From assembly GCA_965221545.1 (NCBI GenBank), contig OZ244901.1:4030001-4094000 (forward strand): a stretch of 64,000 bases of DNA. Reading direction: 5' to 3'. The notes beneath the pieces were generated by a model that made no database searches, was not told the origin of the DNA, and saw only the letters and a list, made by a program, of their open reading frames with translations. A program made the position numbers and the translations under genes. The stretch is from JAJEFO01 sp022819605 (lineage in GTDB: Bacteria; Pseudomonadota; Alphaproteobacteria; Rhodobacterales; Rhodobacteraceae). Positions 9,179 to 17,090 of this stretch are shown piece after piece; position 1 is the first letter of the stretch, and each line of letters opens with the position of its first letter.

Positions 9179-10084
9179 ATGTCCCTAACGCAATTCGTTC
9201 CGACACCGGATTTCGACGAGTACCGCGAGCGGTTCAAGGAGCATTACACCATGTCGCGTCGTGACGACGGGGTGATCCTGATCAAGGCGCACACGCGGGG
9301 CGGCCCGATCCAGCTGAGCGTCGAGAATCATCGCTCCGTCGGCCAGATGTTTCGGACCGTCGGCGCCGACACGAAGAACGAGGTCATGATCTTCGGCGGA
9401 ACCGGCGATGAATTCATGATGGATTCGGACCCCGAGGGCTTCAGCCTCGAGGAAGAGGACATGGCCTACTGGTCCTACGAGTATGCCTGGAAGGACGGCC
9501 GCATCAACTCATACGCCCTGATCTTCGATCTCGAGATTCCGACCATCGGGATCTTGAACGGGCCCGGGTTCCATTCCGAACTCTGCCTGTTCTGCGACAT
9601 CACGCTCGCGGCCGAGGGCGCGACGGTCTTCGACCTGCACTACGACATCGGATCGGTCCCGGGCGACGGGATCCACAGCTGCTTTCAGGAGCTGCTCGGC
9701 GTCAAGCGGGCTGCCTACGCGCTCTACACGGGCGAAGCGATCACTGCCGAGAAGGCCCTGGAGTACGGCATGGTCAACGAGGTCGTCCCGGGCGACGAAC
9801 TGGAGGACCGCGCGTTCGCGATCGCCGACCACATCATGAAGCAGCACCGCGTCACCCGCCGCGTGACCTCGCAAATCGTCCGCAGACCGTGGAAAAGGCG
9901 CCTCGTCGACGATCTTGACGGCGGATTCGGCATGCAGATGATGGCGCACATGCAGAAAGGCGCGTCGGTCCACGGCAAGTCGTTCATCTCCGACACCGTC
10001 GACTATGTCCGAAAGGGCCGGAGGAACAACTTCGACGCGGGAAGCGAGCCGCGGGAGGACGGAATCGATGACAGCCGGTCGTGA
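9179..10084 (+). CDS. Crotonase-superfamily hydrolase resembling 6-oxocamphor hydrolase (beta-diketone hydrolase type)
   Basis: A 301-residue crotonase-fold enzyme, but not a CoA-hydratase by its motifs. The first oxyanion-hole segment reads GGTGDEFMMDSD where hydratases have A-G-A-D. The central part carries NGPGFHSE, LAAEGATVFDLHYD and GSVPGDGIH, which line up from memory with 6-oxocamphor hydrolase. In that enzyme a His and an Asp in the equivalent positions drive retro-Claisen C-C cleavage of a cyclic beta-diketone. The neighbouring dehydrogenases could supply such a diketone from a cyclitol-like substrate; that is inference. Start ATG 9179. The next gene begins inside its 3' end. Confidence 0.75.
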   Translation: MSLTQFVPTPDFDEYRERFKEHYTMSRRDDGVILIKAHTRGGPIQLSVENHRSVGQMFRTVGADTKNEVMIFGGTGDEFMMDSDPEGFSLEEEDMAYWSYEYAWKDGRINSYALIFDLEIPTIGILNGPGFHSELCLFCDITLAAEGATVFDLHYDIGSVPGDGIHSCFQELLGVKRAAYALYTGEAITAEKALEYGMVNEVVPGDELEDRAFAIADHIMKQHRVTRRVTSQIVRRPWKRRLVDDLDGGFGMQMMAHMQKGASVHGKSFISDTVDYVRKGRRNNFDAGSEPREDGIDDSRS

Positions 10085-11015
10085 GCCCGGCCGCCTCAGC
10101 AACAGGAACTGGCGGCGCGATTGCCAGCTCATTGCCGACGGCATCCGCGCGCGCGCCCTTGCGCACACGATCGTTCATGGCGGCTACCTGAGCCAGGCCT
10201 GCTCTTCGGCCGAGATCTTCGCGCTGCTCTATGGACATCAAATGAACCTGGGACCTTCAGGGGCCCCGCTCCTGCCGCGAAAGTACGAAGGGTGGAAGGA
10301 CGGGACGGACGATCGCGTCAGCGGAATGATCTACAACGGCGGCCGCGCTCCCGACACGGACCGCTTCTTCGTCTCGCCCACCCACTACGCGCTGGTGGTC
10401 TATTCGGCATTGATCGAATCCGGACGCCTCGCCCCTGCCGCGCTCGACCAGTTCAACACGGATGGCAGCACGGTCGAGATGATCGGGGGCGAGCGTTCGC
10501 CCGGACACGAGGTGAACGGCGGATCTTTCGGCCAGGCGATAAGCCAGGCGGCCGGGGTTGCCTGGGCAAGGCGCAGGGCCGGCGATGCAGGCACGGTGTG
10601 GCTCTTTCTCGGGGACGGGGAGATCCAGGAAGGCCAGACCTGGGAGGCCGTTCTCTCGATGGCCTTTCTCAGGCTCGATAACGTGAGGGTGCTGGTCGAT
10701 GTCAACGGCCAGCAGGTTGACGGCCGCGTCAGCGAGGTCATGGACCTGGAGCCGCTGGAACGGAAATTCGAGGCTTTCGGATGGGCCGTCGCGACGGTCG
10801 ACGGCCATGACCTGGGTGCGCTTCACGAAGCGTGCGCAACGCCCCATCCCGGCAGACCGCTCGTGGTGCTGGCCTACACGGAGCCGTATCGGGGCATCCC
10901 GCTCTTGAAGGACCGCTACCCCTACCTTCACTACATACGTTTCAGGTCGGAGGCCGAGCGGAATCGCTACAGGGACGTGCTCGCCGCCATGCAGCTTCCG
11001 GTGACGGCGGCATGA
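10068..11015 (+). CDS. Transketolase-like protein, N-terminal (thiamine diphosphate-binding) subunit
   Basis: About 315 residues corresponding to the pyrophosphate-binding domain of transketolase. The ThDP/Mg motif reads GDGEIQEGQTWEA and ends at VNGQQVDG. Other transketolase landmarks are an early substrate-phosphate/His region (HGGYLSQACSSAEI) and PGHEVNGGSFGQ, which resembles the G-x-L-G-Q segment. The start at 10068 (behind GGGAGGAC) overlaps the crotonase gene by 17 nt, and the stop overlaps the next start by ATGA, so subunits should be made together. Split transketolases act in specialised sugar routes such as apulose-4-phosphate and sulfofructose cleavage. Here there is no sugar kinase or isomerase beside it, so the ketose donor is open. 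Confidence 0.85.
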   Translation: MTAGREPGRLSNRNWRRDCQLIADGIRARALAHTIVHGGYLSQACSSAEIFALLYGHQMNLGPSGAPLLPRKYEGWKDGTDDRVSGMIYNGGRAPDTDRFFVSPTHYALVVYSALIESGRLAPAALDQFNTDGSTVEMIGGERSPGHEVNGGSFGQAISQAAGVAWARRRAGDAGTVWLFLGDGEIQEGQTWEAVLSMAFLRLDNVRVLVDVNGQQVDGRVSEVMDLEPLERKFEAFGWAVATVDGHDLGALHEACATPHPGRPLVVLAYTEPYRGIPLLKDRYPYLHYIRFRSEAERNRYRDVLAAMQLPVTAA

Positions 11016-12013
11016 AGATGGAACGCCAGGTCCATCGCGGATCCCTCGTGGAATGGGGCCGGCGACAGCCCGAATCCATCGTGATTTCGGGCGACCTCAC
11101 GTCCGCCTGCGAGGCGGACGGGTTCGCCGAAGCCTACCCGGACCGCTTCGTGAACCTGGGCCTGATGGAGCAGAACATGATCGGTTTCGCCGCTGGTCTC
11201 GCCCGCGAGGGTCTCGTTCCGCTCGTCCACACGTTCGGGGTCTTCATGTACCGGCGCGCGCTTGACCAGGTCGAGATGTCGGTCGCGTATGCGGATCTCC
11301 CGGTCCGGATGTTCGGCTTCCTCCCCGGCGTGACGACGCCCGGCGGCCCCAGCCATCAGGCAACGAACGACGTGGCGGTCCTGCGTTCGTTGCCGAACAT
11401 GTCGATCTTCGAGGTGGGCGACGCAGCCGAGATCGAAGGCCTGTACGACGTCGCCCGGTCCGTTTCCGGTCCGCTCTACGTCCGCATGCTGAGGGGCGAG
11501 GTGCCGCGGCTTTTCGATGTCCCGCCGGTCTTCAATCGCGCGCGCGTCCTTTCGGAAGGCACTGACATCGCGCTCCTGACATCGGGAGTCTGCACGCAGG
11601 AGTCGCTGCGGGTGACGGAACTTCTCCGAAGTGCGGGCATATGCACCACGCACCTGCATGTCGCCACGCTGAAGCCGTTTGACGATCCGACGGTTCTCGA
11701 CGCGGTCTCGAAATGCCGGCTTGGCGTCATCACGATGGAGAACCACACGACCGTCGGCGGACTGGGCTCGTGCGTGGCGGACATGATCGCCTCGGAAGGG
11801 ATCGGCCGGCGGCTCATCAAGATAGGCCTGAACGACCGCTACCTGCAGGGCGCCAGCGCGCCCTACCTGATGAAGAACTACGGCATGGGAGCCGAATCGC
11901 TGATCGCGGCGGTCGAGACGCTTTCGGGCGACAGGCTGGGAATATCGCCCGGCCAGCTGGCCGATTCCGAAGCGAGCGACTTCGTTGGCCAGAACCAGCG
12001 CGAGGCGCTCTGA
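11012..12013 (+). CDS. Transketolase-like protein, C-terminal subunit
   Basis: A 333-residue partner of the preceding subunit. It contains the pyrimidine-binding domain, with the glutamate that activates thiamine in VNLGLMEQNMIGFAAGLA, and the typical strand HTFGVFMYRRALDQV. A transketolase C-terminal domain follows (LLTSGVCTQESLRV, MENHTTVGGLGS). Start ATG 11012 overlaps the upstream stop. Together the two form an alpha2beta2-type ThDP enzyme that should cleave or transfer a two-carbon ketol unit. It could equally be a 1-deoxyxylulose-5-phosphate synthase-like enzyme, but the operon argues for catabolism. Confidence 0.85.
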   Translation: MKMERQVHRGSLVEWGRRQPESIVISGDLTSACEADGFAEAYPDRFVNLGLMEQNMIGFAAGLAREGLVPLVHTFGVFMYRRALDQVEMSVAYADLPVRMFGFLPGVTTPGGPSHQATNDVAVLRSLPNMSIFEVGDAAEIEGLYDVARSVSGPLYVRMLRGEVPRLFDVPPVFNRARVLSEGTDIALLTSGVCTQESLRVTELLRSAGICTTHLHVATLKPFDDPTVLDAVSKCRLGVITMENHTTVGGLGSCVADMIASEGIGRRLIKIGLNDRYLQGASAPYLMKNYGMGAESLIAAVETLSGDRLGISPGQLADSEASDFVGQNQREAL

Positions 12014-12038
12014 CAGCCGGCAGGACACGAGGAGACGC

Positions 12039-13085
12039 ATGTCCGCAAGAATTGCAATCGTCGGTTCGGGTGCGAACGGCACGAACATCGGCGTCGACAT
12101 GGTTCGCGCAGGCCATGACGTGACGTTCGTCGATCCATGGCCGGCACATGTGGAGGCGATGCGGGCGAATGGCGCGCGGATCGTCATGCCGCACGAGACC
12201 GTCGTGCAGCCGATCGACGTTTTTCATGTCTGCGACGTCTGCACCTTCACCCGGCCATTCGACTACGCCTTCGTGGTGCTCAAGGCCTATGACGCGCGCT
12301 GGGGCACGGAACTGATTCTGCCGCATCTCAGCCACGACGGACTGGTTGTCGCAATCCAGAACGGCATGACGGCCGAGGAGGTGGCCGGGATCGCCGGATC
12401 CGGCCGCAGCCTCGGCTGCGTCCTGGAAATCTCGGCCGGACTCTACGACCCCGGCACGGTCATCCGCGATTCGCCGCCCGACAGATCCTGGTTCGCCGTT
12501 GGCAGCCTCGACGACAGCACCCGTGGCCGCGAGCACGAGGTCCGAGATCTGCTGCGTCACTCCGGGACCTGCGAGGTCATCGACGACATTCTCTCGGCAA
12601 AGTGGATGAAGCTCGTGAGCAATTCGACGACCATTGCCACCACGAGCCTCCTGGGCCTGAATCTCAAGGAAGGCGAGGAGCAGCCGGGAATGCGCGGCTT
12701 CATGCTGCGCGCCGGTCAGGAAGCGTCCGACGTTGGCGAGGCCTGCGGCTACCAGCGAATGCCGATCCTCGGCCTCGCGGCAAGGGACATCGCCGAATCA
12801 AACCGCTTCGTCGAAACCATGCTTGACCAGCTGCTTGAGGGATTCATCCTGCGCGAAACCAAGGCAGGTGTCCTGCAGGACTGGGAAAAGGGGCGAAAAA
12901 GCGAAGCCGGCGACATGAACGGCCTTGTCGCCAGGCGCGCAGCGGAGCGCGGGATGGCCGCGCCGGCCTGCCGTGCCGTGGCCGAGCTTTCCCGCCGCGT
13001 GGAGGCCGGTGAGCTCAAGCCGCAGCCCGAGAACCTCAGGCTCCTGCTTGACCTCGAACGCCAGCACTCCGCCAAGGTGGCATGA
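12039..13085 (+). CDS. Ketopantoate reductase (PanE/ApbA)-family oxidoreductase
   Basis: A 348-residue NADP-type dehydrogenase. The Rossmann motif is IAIVGSGANGTNIG, the conserved asparagine is in IQNGMTAEE, and the catalytic lysine with its asparagine partner is in SAKWMKLVSNS. The start is the ATG at 12039 behind GGAG; an upstream in-frame codon at 11985 would run into the transketolase gene. True PanE enzymes are about 300 aa and sit in pantothenate operons; the extra length and this catabolic operon make another 2-keto/hydroxy acid substrate more likely. It is one of four dehydrogenases in the operon, suggesting several oxidations of a polyhydroxylated compound. Confidence 0.82.
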   Translation: MSARIAIVGSGANGTNIGVDMVRAGHDVTFVDPWPAHVEAMRANGARIVMPHETVVQPIDVFHVCDVCTFTRPFDYAFVVLKAYDARWGTELILPHLSHDGLVVAIQNGMTAEEVAGIAGSGRSLGCVLEISAGLYDPGTVIRDSPPDRSWFAVGSLDDSTRGREHEVRDLLRHSGTCEVIDDILSAKWMKLVSNSTTIATTSLLGLNLKEGEEQPGMRGFMLRAGQEASDVGEACGYQRMPILGLAARDIAESNRFVETMLDQLLEGFILRETKAGVLQDWEKGRKSEAGDMNGLVARRAAERGMAAPACRAVAELSRRVEAGELKPQPENLRLLLDLERQHSAKVA

Positions 13086-13100
13086 TCGGGAGTCTATCCG

Positions 13101-14138
13101 GTGTACACGCCCAAACCGTACGGAACCATGGACCGCCCGATGAGAACCGCCGTCGTCGGGCTTGGCTGGTGGGGCGGTGAATTGATCGACAGGATATGCG
13201 CCAGCCCCCGGTTTCACGCGGTTGCGGGCGTCGATCCCTCTCCCGACGACGCCAAGCTGGCCATGCTGAAGGCGCACGGCATGCGGCATGAAGCGGCACT
13301 TGAGACCGTGCTGAAGGATCCGGGGATCGACGCGGTGATGCTTGCGACGCCACACCTCCTGCATGCCAGCCAATGCATGGAGGTCCTGGCCTTCGGGAAG
13401 GAGCTCTATTGCGAAAAGCCGCTCACGCTGAAGGCCGAAGATGCCGAGAGGGTGGTCGAGACATGCCGCAGGCAGAACCAGGTCCTGGGCCTCGGGCACG
13501 TGCGCAGGTTCGAGACCGCCTACGAAAGGGTGCAGGAGATCCTTGATGAAGAGACGCTGGGGCGACTCCTTATGTTCGAGGCGAACATGAGCCACGACGT
13601 GTTCGTCAACGCCGACCGGTCCAACTGGCGTCTCGATCCTAGCCAGGCGCCGGCCGGGCTCATGACCTCGACCGGAATTCACTTGACCGATCTTGCGGTG
13701 TGCTTCCTTGGCCCTGTCGCCGAGGTTCGTGCACAGCAGGCGTCGATCGCAATGGCACCTCCGGTGAACGACTTCGTGACGGCCGGCTTCACTTTCCGCT
13801 CCGGCGCCCGCGGCACGATCAACCTGCTTTCCAGCACGCCCTACAGCGGCCGCGTCACGATTTTCGGCGACCAGGGCTGGGTCGAGGTCGTGACGGAAGG
13901 GAACGTTGACAAGGGCAAGCCGGCTGTCCTCACGCTTTGCACCGGCACCGACGAGCCGCGCGTCCGGGAAATCCATCAGCCCACCGACACGTTGCAGCAG
14001 ATCGTCGATGCTTGGGCGGCAGCCGTTTCCGGTGAAGAGTCCTATCGCTTCACCCATGAACAGGCCGTGGACAACATCAGGCTCTTCGATGGAATCGTGA
14101 GTTCGGCGGAGGATGACGGCCGCCGGATCCTGATCTGA
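13101..14138 (+). CDS. Gfo/Idh/MocA-family oxidoreductase
   Basis: A 345-residue NAD(P)-dependent sugar or cyclitol dehydrogenase candidate. It has the N-terminal Rossmann motif VVGLGWWGGELI, the family's catalytic E-K-P (YCEKPLTLKAED, near residue 110) and GLGHVRRFETAY. A GIHLTDLAV helix carries the usual His and Asp of the active site. The GTG start at 13101 has GGGAG 9 nt upstream; ATGs at 13128 and 13140 are alternatives. Members of this family include inositol, glucose-fructose and scyllo-inositol dehydrogenases, which fits a cyclitol or sugar substrate for the operon. Confidence 0.85.
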   Translation: MYTPKPYGTMDRPMRTAVVGLGWWGGELIDRICASPRFHAVAGVDPSPDDAKLAMLKAHGMRHEAALETVLKDPGIDAVMLATPHLLHASQCMEVLAFGKELYCEKPLTLKAEDAERVVETCRRQNQVLGLGHVRRFETAYERVQEILDEETLGRLLMFEANMSHDVFVNADRSNWRLDPSQAPAGLMTSTGIHLTDLAVCFLGPVAEVRAQQASIAMAPPVNDFVTAGFTFRSGARGTINLLSSTPYSGRVTIFGDQGWVEVVTEGNVDKGKPAVLTLCTGTDEPRVREIHQPTDTLQQIVDAWAAAVSGEESYRFTHEQAVDNIRLFDGIVSSAEDDGRRILI

Positions 14139-14154
14139 CAGAGAGGGCACAGCA

Positions 14155-15030
14155 ATGCACATCGGATTCATCGGGCTTGGGCAAATGGGCCGTCCCATTG
14201 CCGAGAACATCCTGGCTGCGGGACATGGACTGACGGTCTACAATCGAACCGTCGCCAGGACGCGGAGCCTCGTCGAAGCCGGCGCCGAACTGGCCGCAAC
14301 GCCGCTTGCGGCGGCCGAGGCGGACCTGCTGCTCACGATGGTGACCGGCGATGCAGCGCTTGATCAGCTTTTCTTCGAGGACGGCTTGATCGACACGATG
14401 CCGAAGACGACGTTGCACGTGTCGATGAGCACGATCGGGGCGACATGCGGAAAGCGCTTGCGCGACGCCCATGCCGGGGTTGGCCGGCCTTTCGTTGCGG
14501 CCCCTGTCCTTGGCCGTCCGGACAGGGCGGCAGAAGCGTTGCTGTTCGTTTTCGCTGCGGGGAACCGACAGGACGTGGACCGCTGCGTCCCGGTCTTTGA
14601 GTCCATCTCCCAGCGCTGGTTCTTCCTGGGGAACGACCCGCAATCCGCGGTCGTGGCCAAGATCGCCAACAATTTTCTCTTGGGCTGCGTCATCGAATCG
14701 ATGGCCCAGGCGTACACGATTTGCGACGCGCACGGACTGTCGCGAAGGGAATTCTTCGATGCGATCAGCGCGACGCTGTTCGACGCGCCAGCCTACAGCG
14801 TCTATGGCCGCATGATGGCCGAACATCAGTTCCTCCCGCCTGCCTGCCCGCCCGCGATCGGCATCAAGGACATGCGCCTGGCCCTCGAGGCGGCCGCTGG
14901 ATCCGGCCATGACGTGCCGCTGGCGAGGATGGTCAAGGACCATCTGGAAAACGCCGTTGCCAATGGCCTTGCCGAGCGCGACTGGAGCGTTCTTGGCGCA
15001 GAAGAGATGAAGTGGAACGTCCCGTCTTGA
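14155..15030 (+). CDS. Second NAD-dependent beta-hydroxyacid dehydrogenase
   Basis: A 291-residue enzyme with the Rossmann motif IGFIGLGQMGRPIAEN, substrate motif VSMSTIGAT and catalytic lysine in AKIANNFLLG. It is clearly related to the first gene of the operon: both contain an APVLGRPD segment where typical 3-hydroxyisobutyrate dehydrogenases have D-A-P-V-S-G-G. The shared R-P-D variant marks a distinct subfamily with an unusual carboxylate-binding loop. It closes the operon and is followed at once by a GC-rich hairpin. Confidence 0.85.
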   Translation: MHIGFIGLGQMGRPIAENILAAGHGLTVYNRTVARTRSLVEAGAELAATPLAAAEADLLLTMVTGDAALDQLFFEDGLIDTMPKTTLHVSMSTIGATCGKRLRDAHAGVGRPFVAAPVLGRPDRAAEALLFVFAAGNRQDVDRCVPVFESISQRWFFLGNDPQSAVVAKIANNFLLGCVIESMAQAYTICDAHGLSRREFFDAISATLFDAPAYSVYGRMMAEHQFLPPACPPAIGIKDMRLALEAAAGSGHDVPLARMVKDHLENAVANGLAERDWSVLGAEEMKWNVPS

Positions 15031-15083
15031 ACCGTCGCGGCGGATCCGGCGGCTGCCTCGGGAACTTGACCTGAACGCCGGTT

Positions 15084-15098
15084 CCCCGCGATGCGGGG
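15084..15098 (+). terminator. Probable terminator of the 8.2-15.0 kb operon
   Basis: A 6-bp all-GC stem (CCCCGC / GCGGGG) with a GAT loop, 54 nt after the last stop codon, followed by a pyrimidine-rich stretch (CGTCTCTTCG). The rest of 15031-15226 holds nothing recognisable. Confidence 0.45.
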
Positions 15099-15226
15099 CG
15101 TCTCTTCGTATGCGCAGACAACGTCAGAGCACGTCTTTGCCGGATATTCGCAAAGGGTTGAGACAGGACCTTTGGCGAGCCGAAGAGCAGTCAGAACGTC
15201 GCCGCGCCTGCATCCGGAACCCGGAA

Positions 15227-15412
15227 TGTAGCAGGGTCTTCGTCTGGCGGAAGCTGGAGTGAATGTGCCGCAAGAAAGGCAAGCGGCTCGTCCTCGCCAA
15301 CGAGGCTTTCACGAGCAGAACGCGCTCATGGAACGGATTAGTGGACCAGAAGCTGGGCGGCGCGAAGACGGTCTCGGACTGCACCATCGCCGTCGACCGG
15401 GTCCTGAATGGA
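15227..15412 (+). pseudogene. C-terminal fragment of a TnpB-like RNA-guided nuclease
   Basis: The frame reads WRKLE, a TGA stop, then MCRKKGKRLVLANEAFTSRT and LGGAKTVSDCTIAVDRVLNG, where it ends. This is a close relative of residues about 444-499 of the intact TnpB at 60564-62147, including the lack of zinc-ribbon cysteines at the T-R-S-W position. The in-frame stop replaces a tryptophan of the intact copy. The fragment is cut within the last RuvC motif and joined to an IS110 remnant, so it is not functional. Confidence 0.7.
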
Positions 15413-15499
15413 TGCCTGGGTTCAAGAACCGGATCATCGCGAGGATAGGAGCGGAACTCCCCACCATCTGTAAAGGGGACTTTCGGCGGCCTTCCTGCC

Positions 15500-16146
15500 C
15501 GCCGCCACGGGGCCGCGTTCCCGGACATGGCACCCACGACGCCGGCCGACGTGACGATCGACCGGCTCCGCGACATGCTGGTCTGCGGGAGGCCCTTGTC
15601 GACCAGCGCGCGCAGCTGAAGGCGGCCTTCCACGAGGTCGGCGATCCCGCGCTGGACGGGCCCGTCCCGAAGGTCCTCGCGGAGCTTGGCGCCGGCGTCC
15701 GCGAGTACGACCGTCGGATCGAGGAACTGATCTCCGGCGCGGAGGAGCATGCCGAGAGATACGGGATCCTGACCTCGGTGCCGGGCATCGGCCCCGTCAC
15801 GGCGGCGGCCCTGATCGCCTGGATGAGCGAGCTCGGCGCAATCGGCAACCGCCAAGCCGCCGCCCTGATCGGCGTCGCTCCGTTTGCTCGCGACAGCGGA
15901 ACGTTGAAGGGCGGGCGCCACATAAGCGGCGGACGGAGGAGGCCGAGGGACGTCCTCTACATGGCGGCGATGGCGGCCTGCATTTACAATCCCGAGATGG
16001 CGGAGTTCTACGGCCGGATGAAGGAAATGGGCAAGCCCCACAAGGTCGCCGTGACCGCGGTCATGCGCAAGCTGATCGTGACCGCGAACGCCCTTCTTCG
16101 CGACCGGCGGGCGTGGGAGGTCCGGACCGAGGCCGCCGCCAGCTGA
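15500..16146 (+). pseudogene. IS110-family transposase remnant (C-terminal part, frameshifted)
   Basis: The C-terminal half of an IS110/IS116 transposase (Transposase_20 domain): VPGIGPVTAAALIAWM, GVAPFARDSGTLKGGRHISGG and the closing NPEMAEFYGRMKEMGKPHK block. The preceding helical linker is split: DVTIDRLRDMLV is in one frame and EALVDQRAQLKAAF in another, so an indel lies near 15583. The DEDD catalytic N-terminal domain is missing. The remnant follows directly on the TnpB fragment and ends about 240 bp before a RidA stump. Confidence 0.75.
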
Positions 16147-16343
16147 CGCCAGTGCGGGCCGCGTCTCGCGGCGGTCCGCGTGGCACGAAACGAATCAGGC
16201 GCCCCGATCACGACACCGTGGCCGGACGGTCTTGGCATGCCCGCATGGCACCCGCCTGTGGACAGGAATGTGGAAAACCCGGATCTGGATCACAGAAAAC
16301 CGCCAAAAAAGTCCGAATCCGGGGTCGACTCCAAACATGGATG

Positions 16344-16363
16344 CTGTCGCCTGAACGCGACAG
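16344..16363. repeat. Hairpin at the edge of the IS110 remnant
   Basis: CTGTCGC and GCGACAG pair around a 6-nt loop (CTGAAC). It lies in the noncoding stretch between the IS110 stop (16146) and the breakpoint in the RidA stump (16388), so it belongs to the transposon's flank or to its insertion junction. The rest of 16147-16387 shows no gene. Confidence 0.35.
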
Positions 16364-16387
16364 TCCCCTGCGCGAGTACTATGGGAC

Positions 16388-16455
16388 ATGAGCATCCCGT
16401 TGGCATAGCCCAATGCCGGAGCCCAGCCTTCGGAGTGAGTTGTCTTGGGTTTCAA
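16388..16455 (-). pseudogene. RidA-family gene stump (first ~22 codons)
   Basis: It opens with TTG at 16455, overlapping the thioesterase stop (TTGA). The first 23 residues (EGWAPALGYANGMLM and its lead-in) are almost identical to the start of the intact RidA-family gene at 31485-31889. The similarity stops at about 16388, where transposon-flank sequence begins. It shows that this locus once carried a thioesterase-RidA pair like the one at 31.3-31.9 kb. Confidence 0.7.
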
Positions 16456-16859
16456 TTTCTGGCCTCCATGACGTCCTTGATCTTGCTTGCAACATGCTCT
16501 GGCCAGGGTGCCGGACGCCCCTTATCGTCGACGCATACAAGCACCTGTTCTGCCTCGAAACACATCTGTTGCGCCCTCGTGGCCTTCGTGGTCAGGGACA
16601 GGCTGGACCGTCCAAGGTGAGTCAACGTCACACGCAGTTCAAGCTGGTCGCCGTGCCGGCAGGGTTGCTTGAAGCGCACGTTGAACGACGCGGTCGGCAC
16701 GCTGGCATCAGGGTGCATGGATTCGAACGGCCAGCCCAAGACGTCGCCGAACAGTGATTCCACAGCGTCACTGATCATCTCGAAGTAGCGCGGATAAAAG
16801 ACGATCCCGGCCGGGTCGCAGTGCTTGAACAGTACTTTCTGAGGATAGCTGTAATGCAT
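16452..16859 (-). CDS. Acyl-CoA thioesterase, 4-hydroxybenzoyl-CoA thioesterase (YbgC) type hotdog protein
   Basis: A complete 135-residue single-hotdog thioesterase. The catalytic Asp lies in FKHCDPAGIVFYPRYFEM, the standard 4HBT motif. The centre reads FNVRFKQPCRHGDQLELRV and the last strand is QVLVCVDDKGRPAPWP. It should hydrolyse an aromatic or short acyl-CoA in the cytosol. In this setting it may release CoA from 2-aminobenzoyl-CoA-derived intermediates and prevent CoA trapping. It lies 6 nt after the Lrp-type remnant and is followed by the broken RidA gene. Confidence 0.88.
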   Translation of the reverse strand: MHYSYPQKVLFKHCDPAGIVFYPRYFEMISDAVESLFGDVLGWPFESMHPDASVPTASFNVRFKQPCRHGDQLELRVTLTHLGRSSLSLTTKATRAQQMCFEAEQVLVCVDDKGRPAPWPEHVASKIKDVMEARN

Positions 16860-16865
16860 GAACGC

Positions 16866-17090
16866 TCAAATAGCTTTGAAGGTCTGGGTCGTGTGCGTTC
16901 GTTCGATGCCGTCGATATCCAGCAATTTGTCGTTGGCAAATCTGCCGACTTCCTCACCTTCGGGCAGGCATGACTTGAGCAGAATGCCATAATCGCTGCT
17001 GATCGAATAGAACTCCGAGCGTATCCCTCTCAGGCCGATTTCATCGACCAAGTTGCATGCGGTGACGGGCCGGCAGCGAGCTTGCGCAAA
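16866..17090 (-). pseudogene. Lrp/AsnC-family regulator remnant (C-terminal effector domain)
   Basis: The last ~65 codons of an AsnC/Lrp regulator survive: SSDYGILLKSCLPEG, then EVGRFANDKLLDIDG and IERTHTTQTFKAI, the RAM-domain strand-helix-strand ending. No helix-turn-helix precedes it; the frame runs into unrelated sequence beyond about 17090. In kynurenine operons this type of regulator (KynR) is common, which suits its position next to kynureninase. It is inactive as a DNA-binding protein. Confidence 0.6.

Noticed and set aside
10068..12013. Assignment of the split transketolase to the sulfoquinovose or apiose pathways
   Set aside because: Those routes need an isomerase, kinase or sulfo-sugar reductase next to the transketolase; none is present here.
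12798..14210. 470-codon leftward frame opposite two dehydrogenase genes
   Set aside because: It spans the boundary of two well-supported genes on the other strand and has no recognisable domain.
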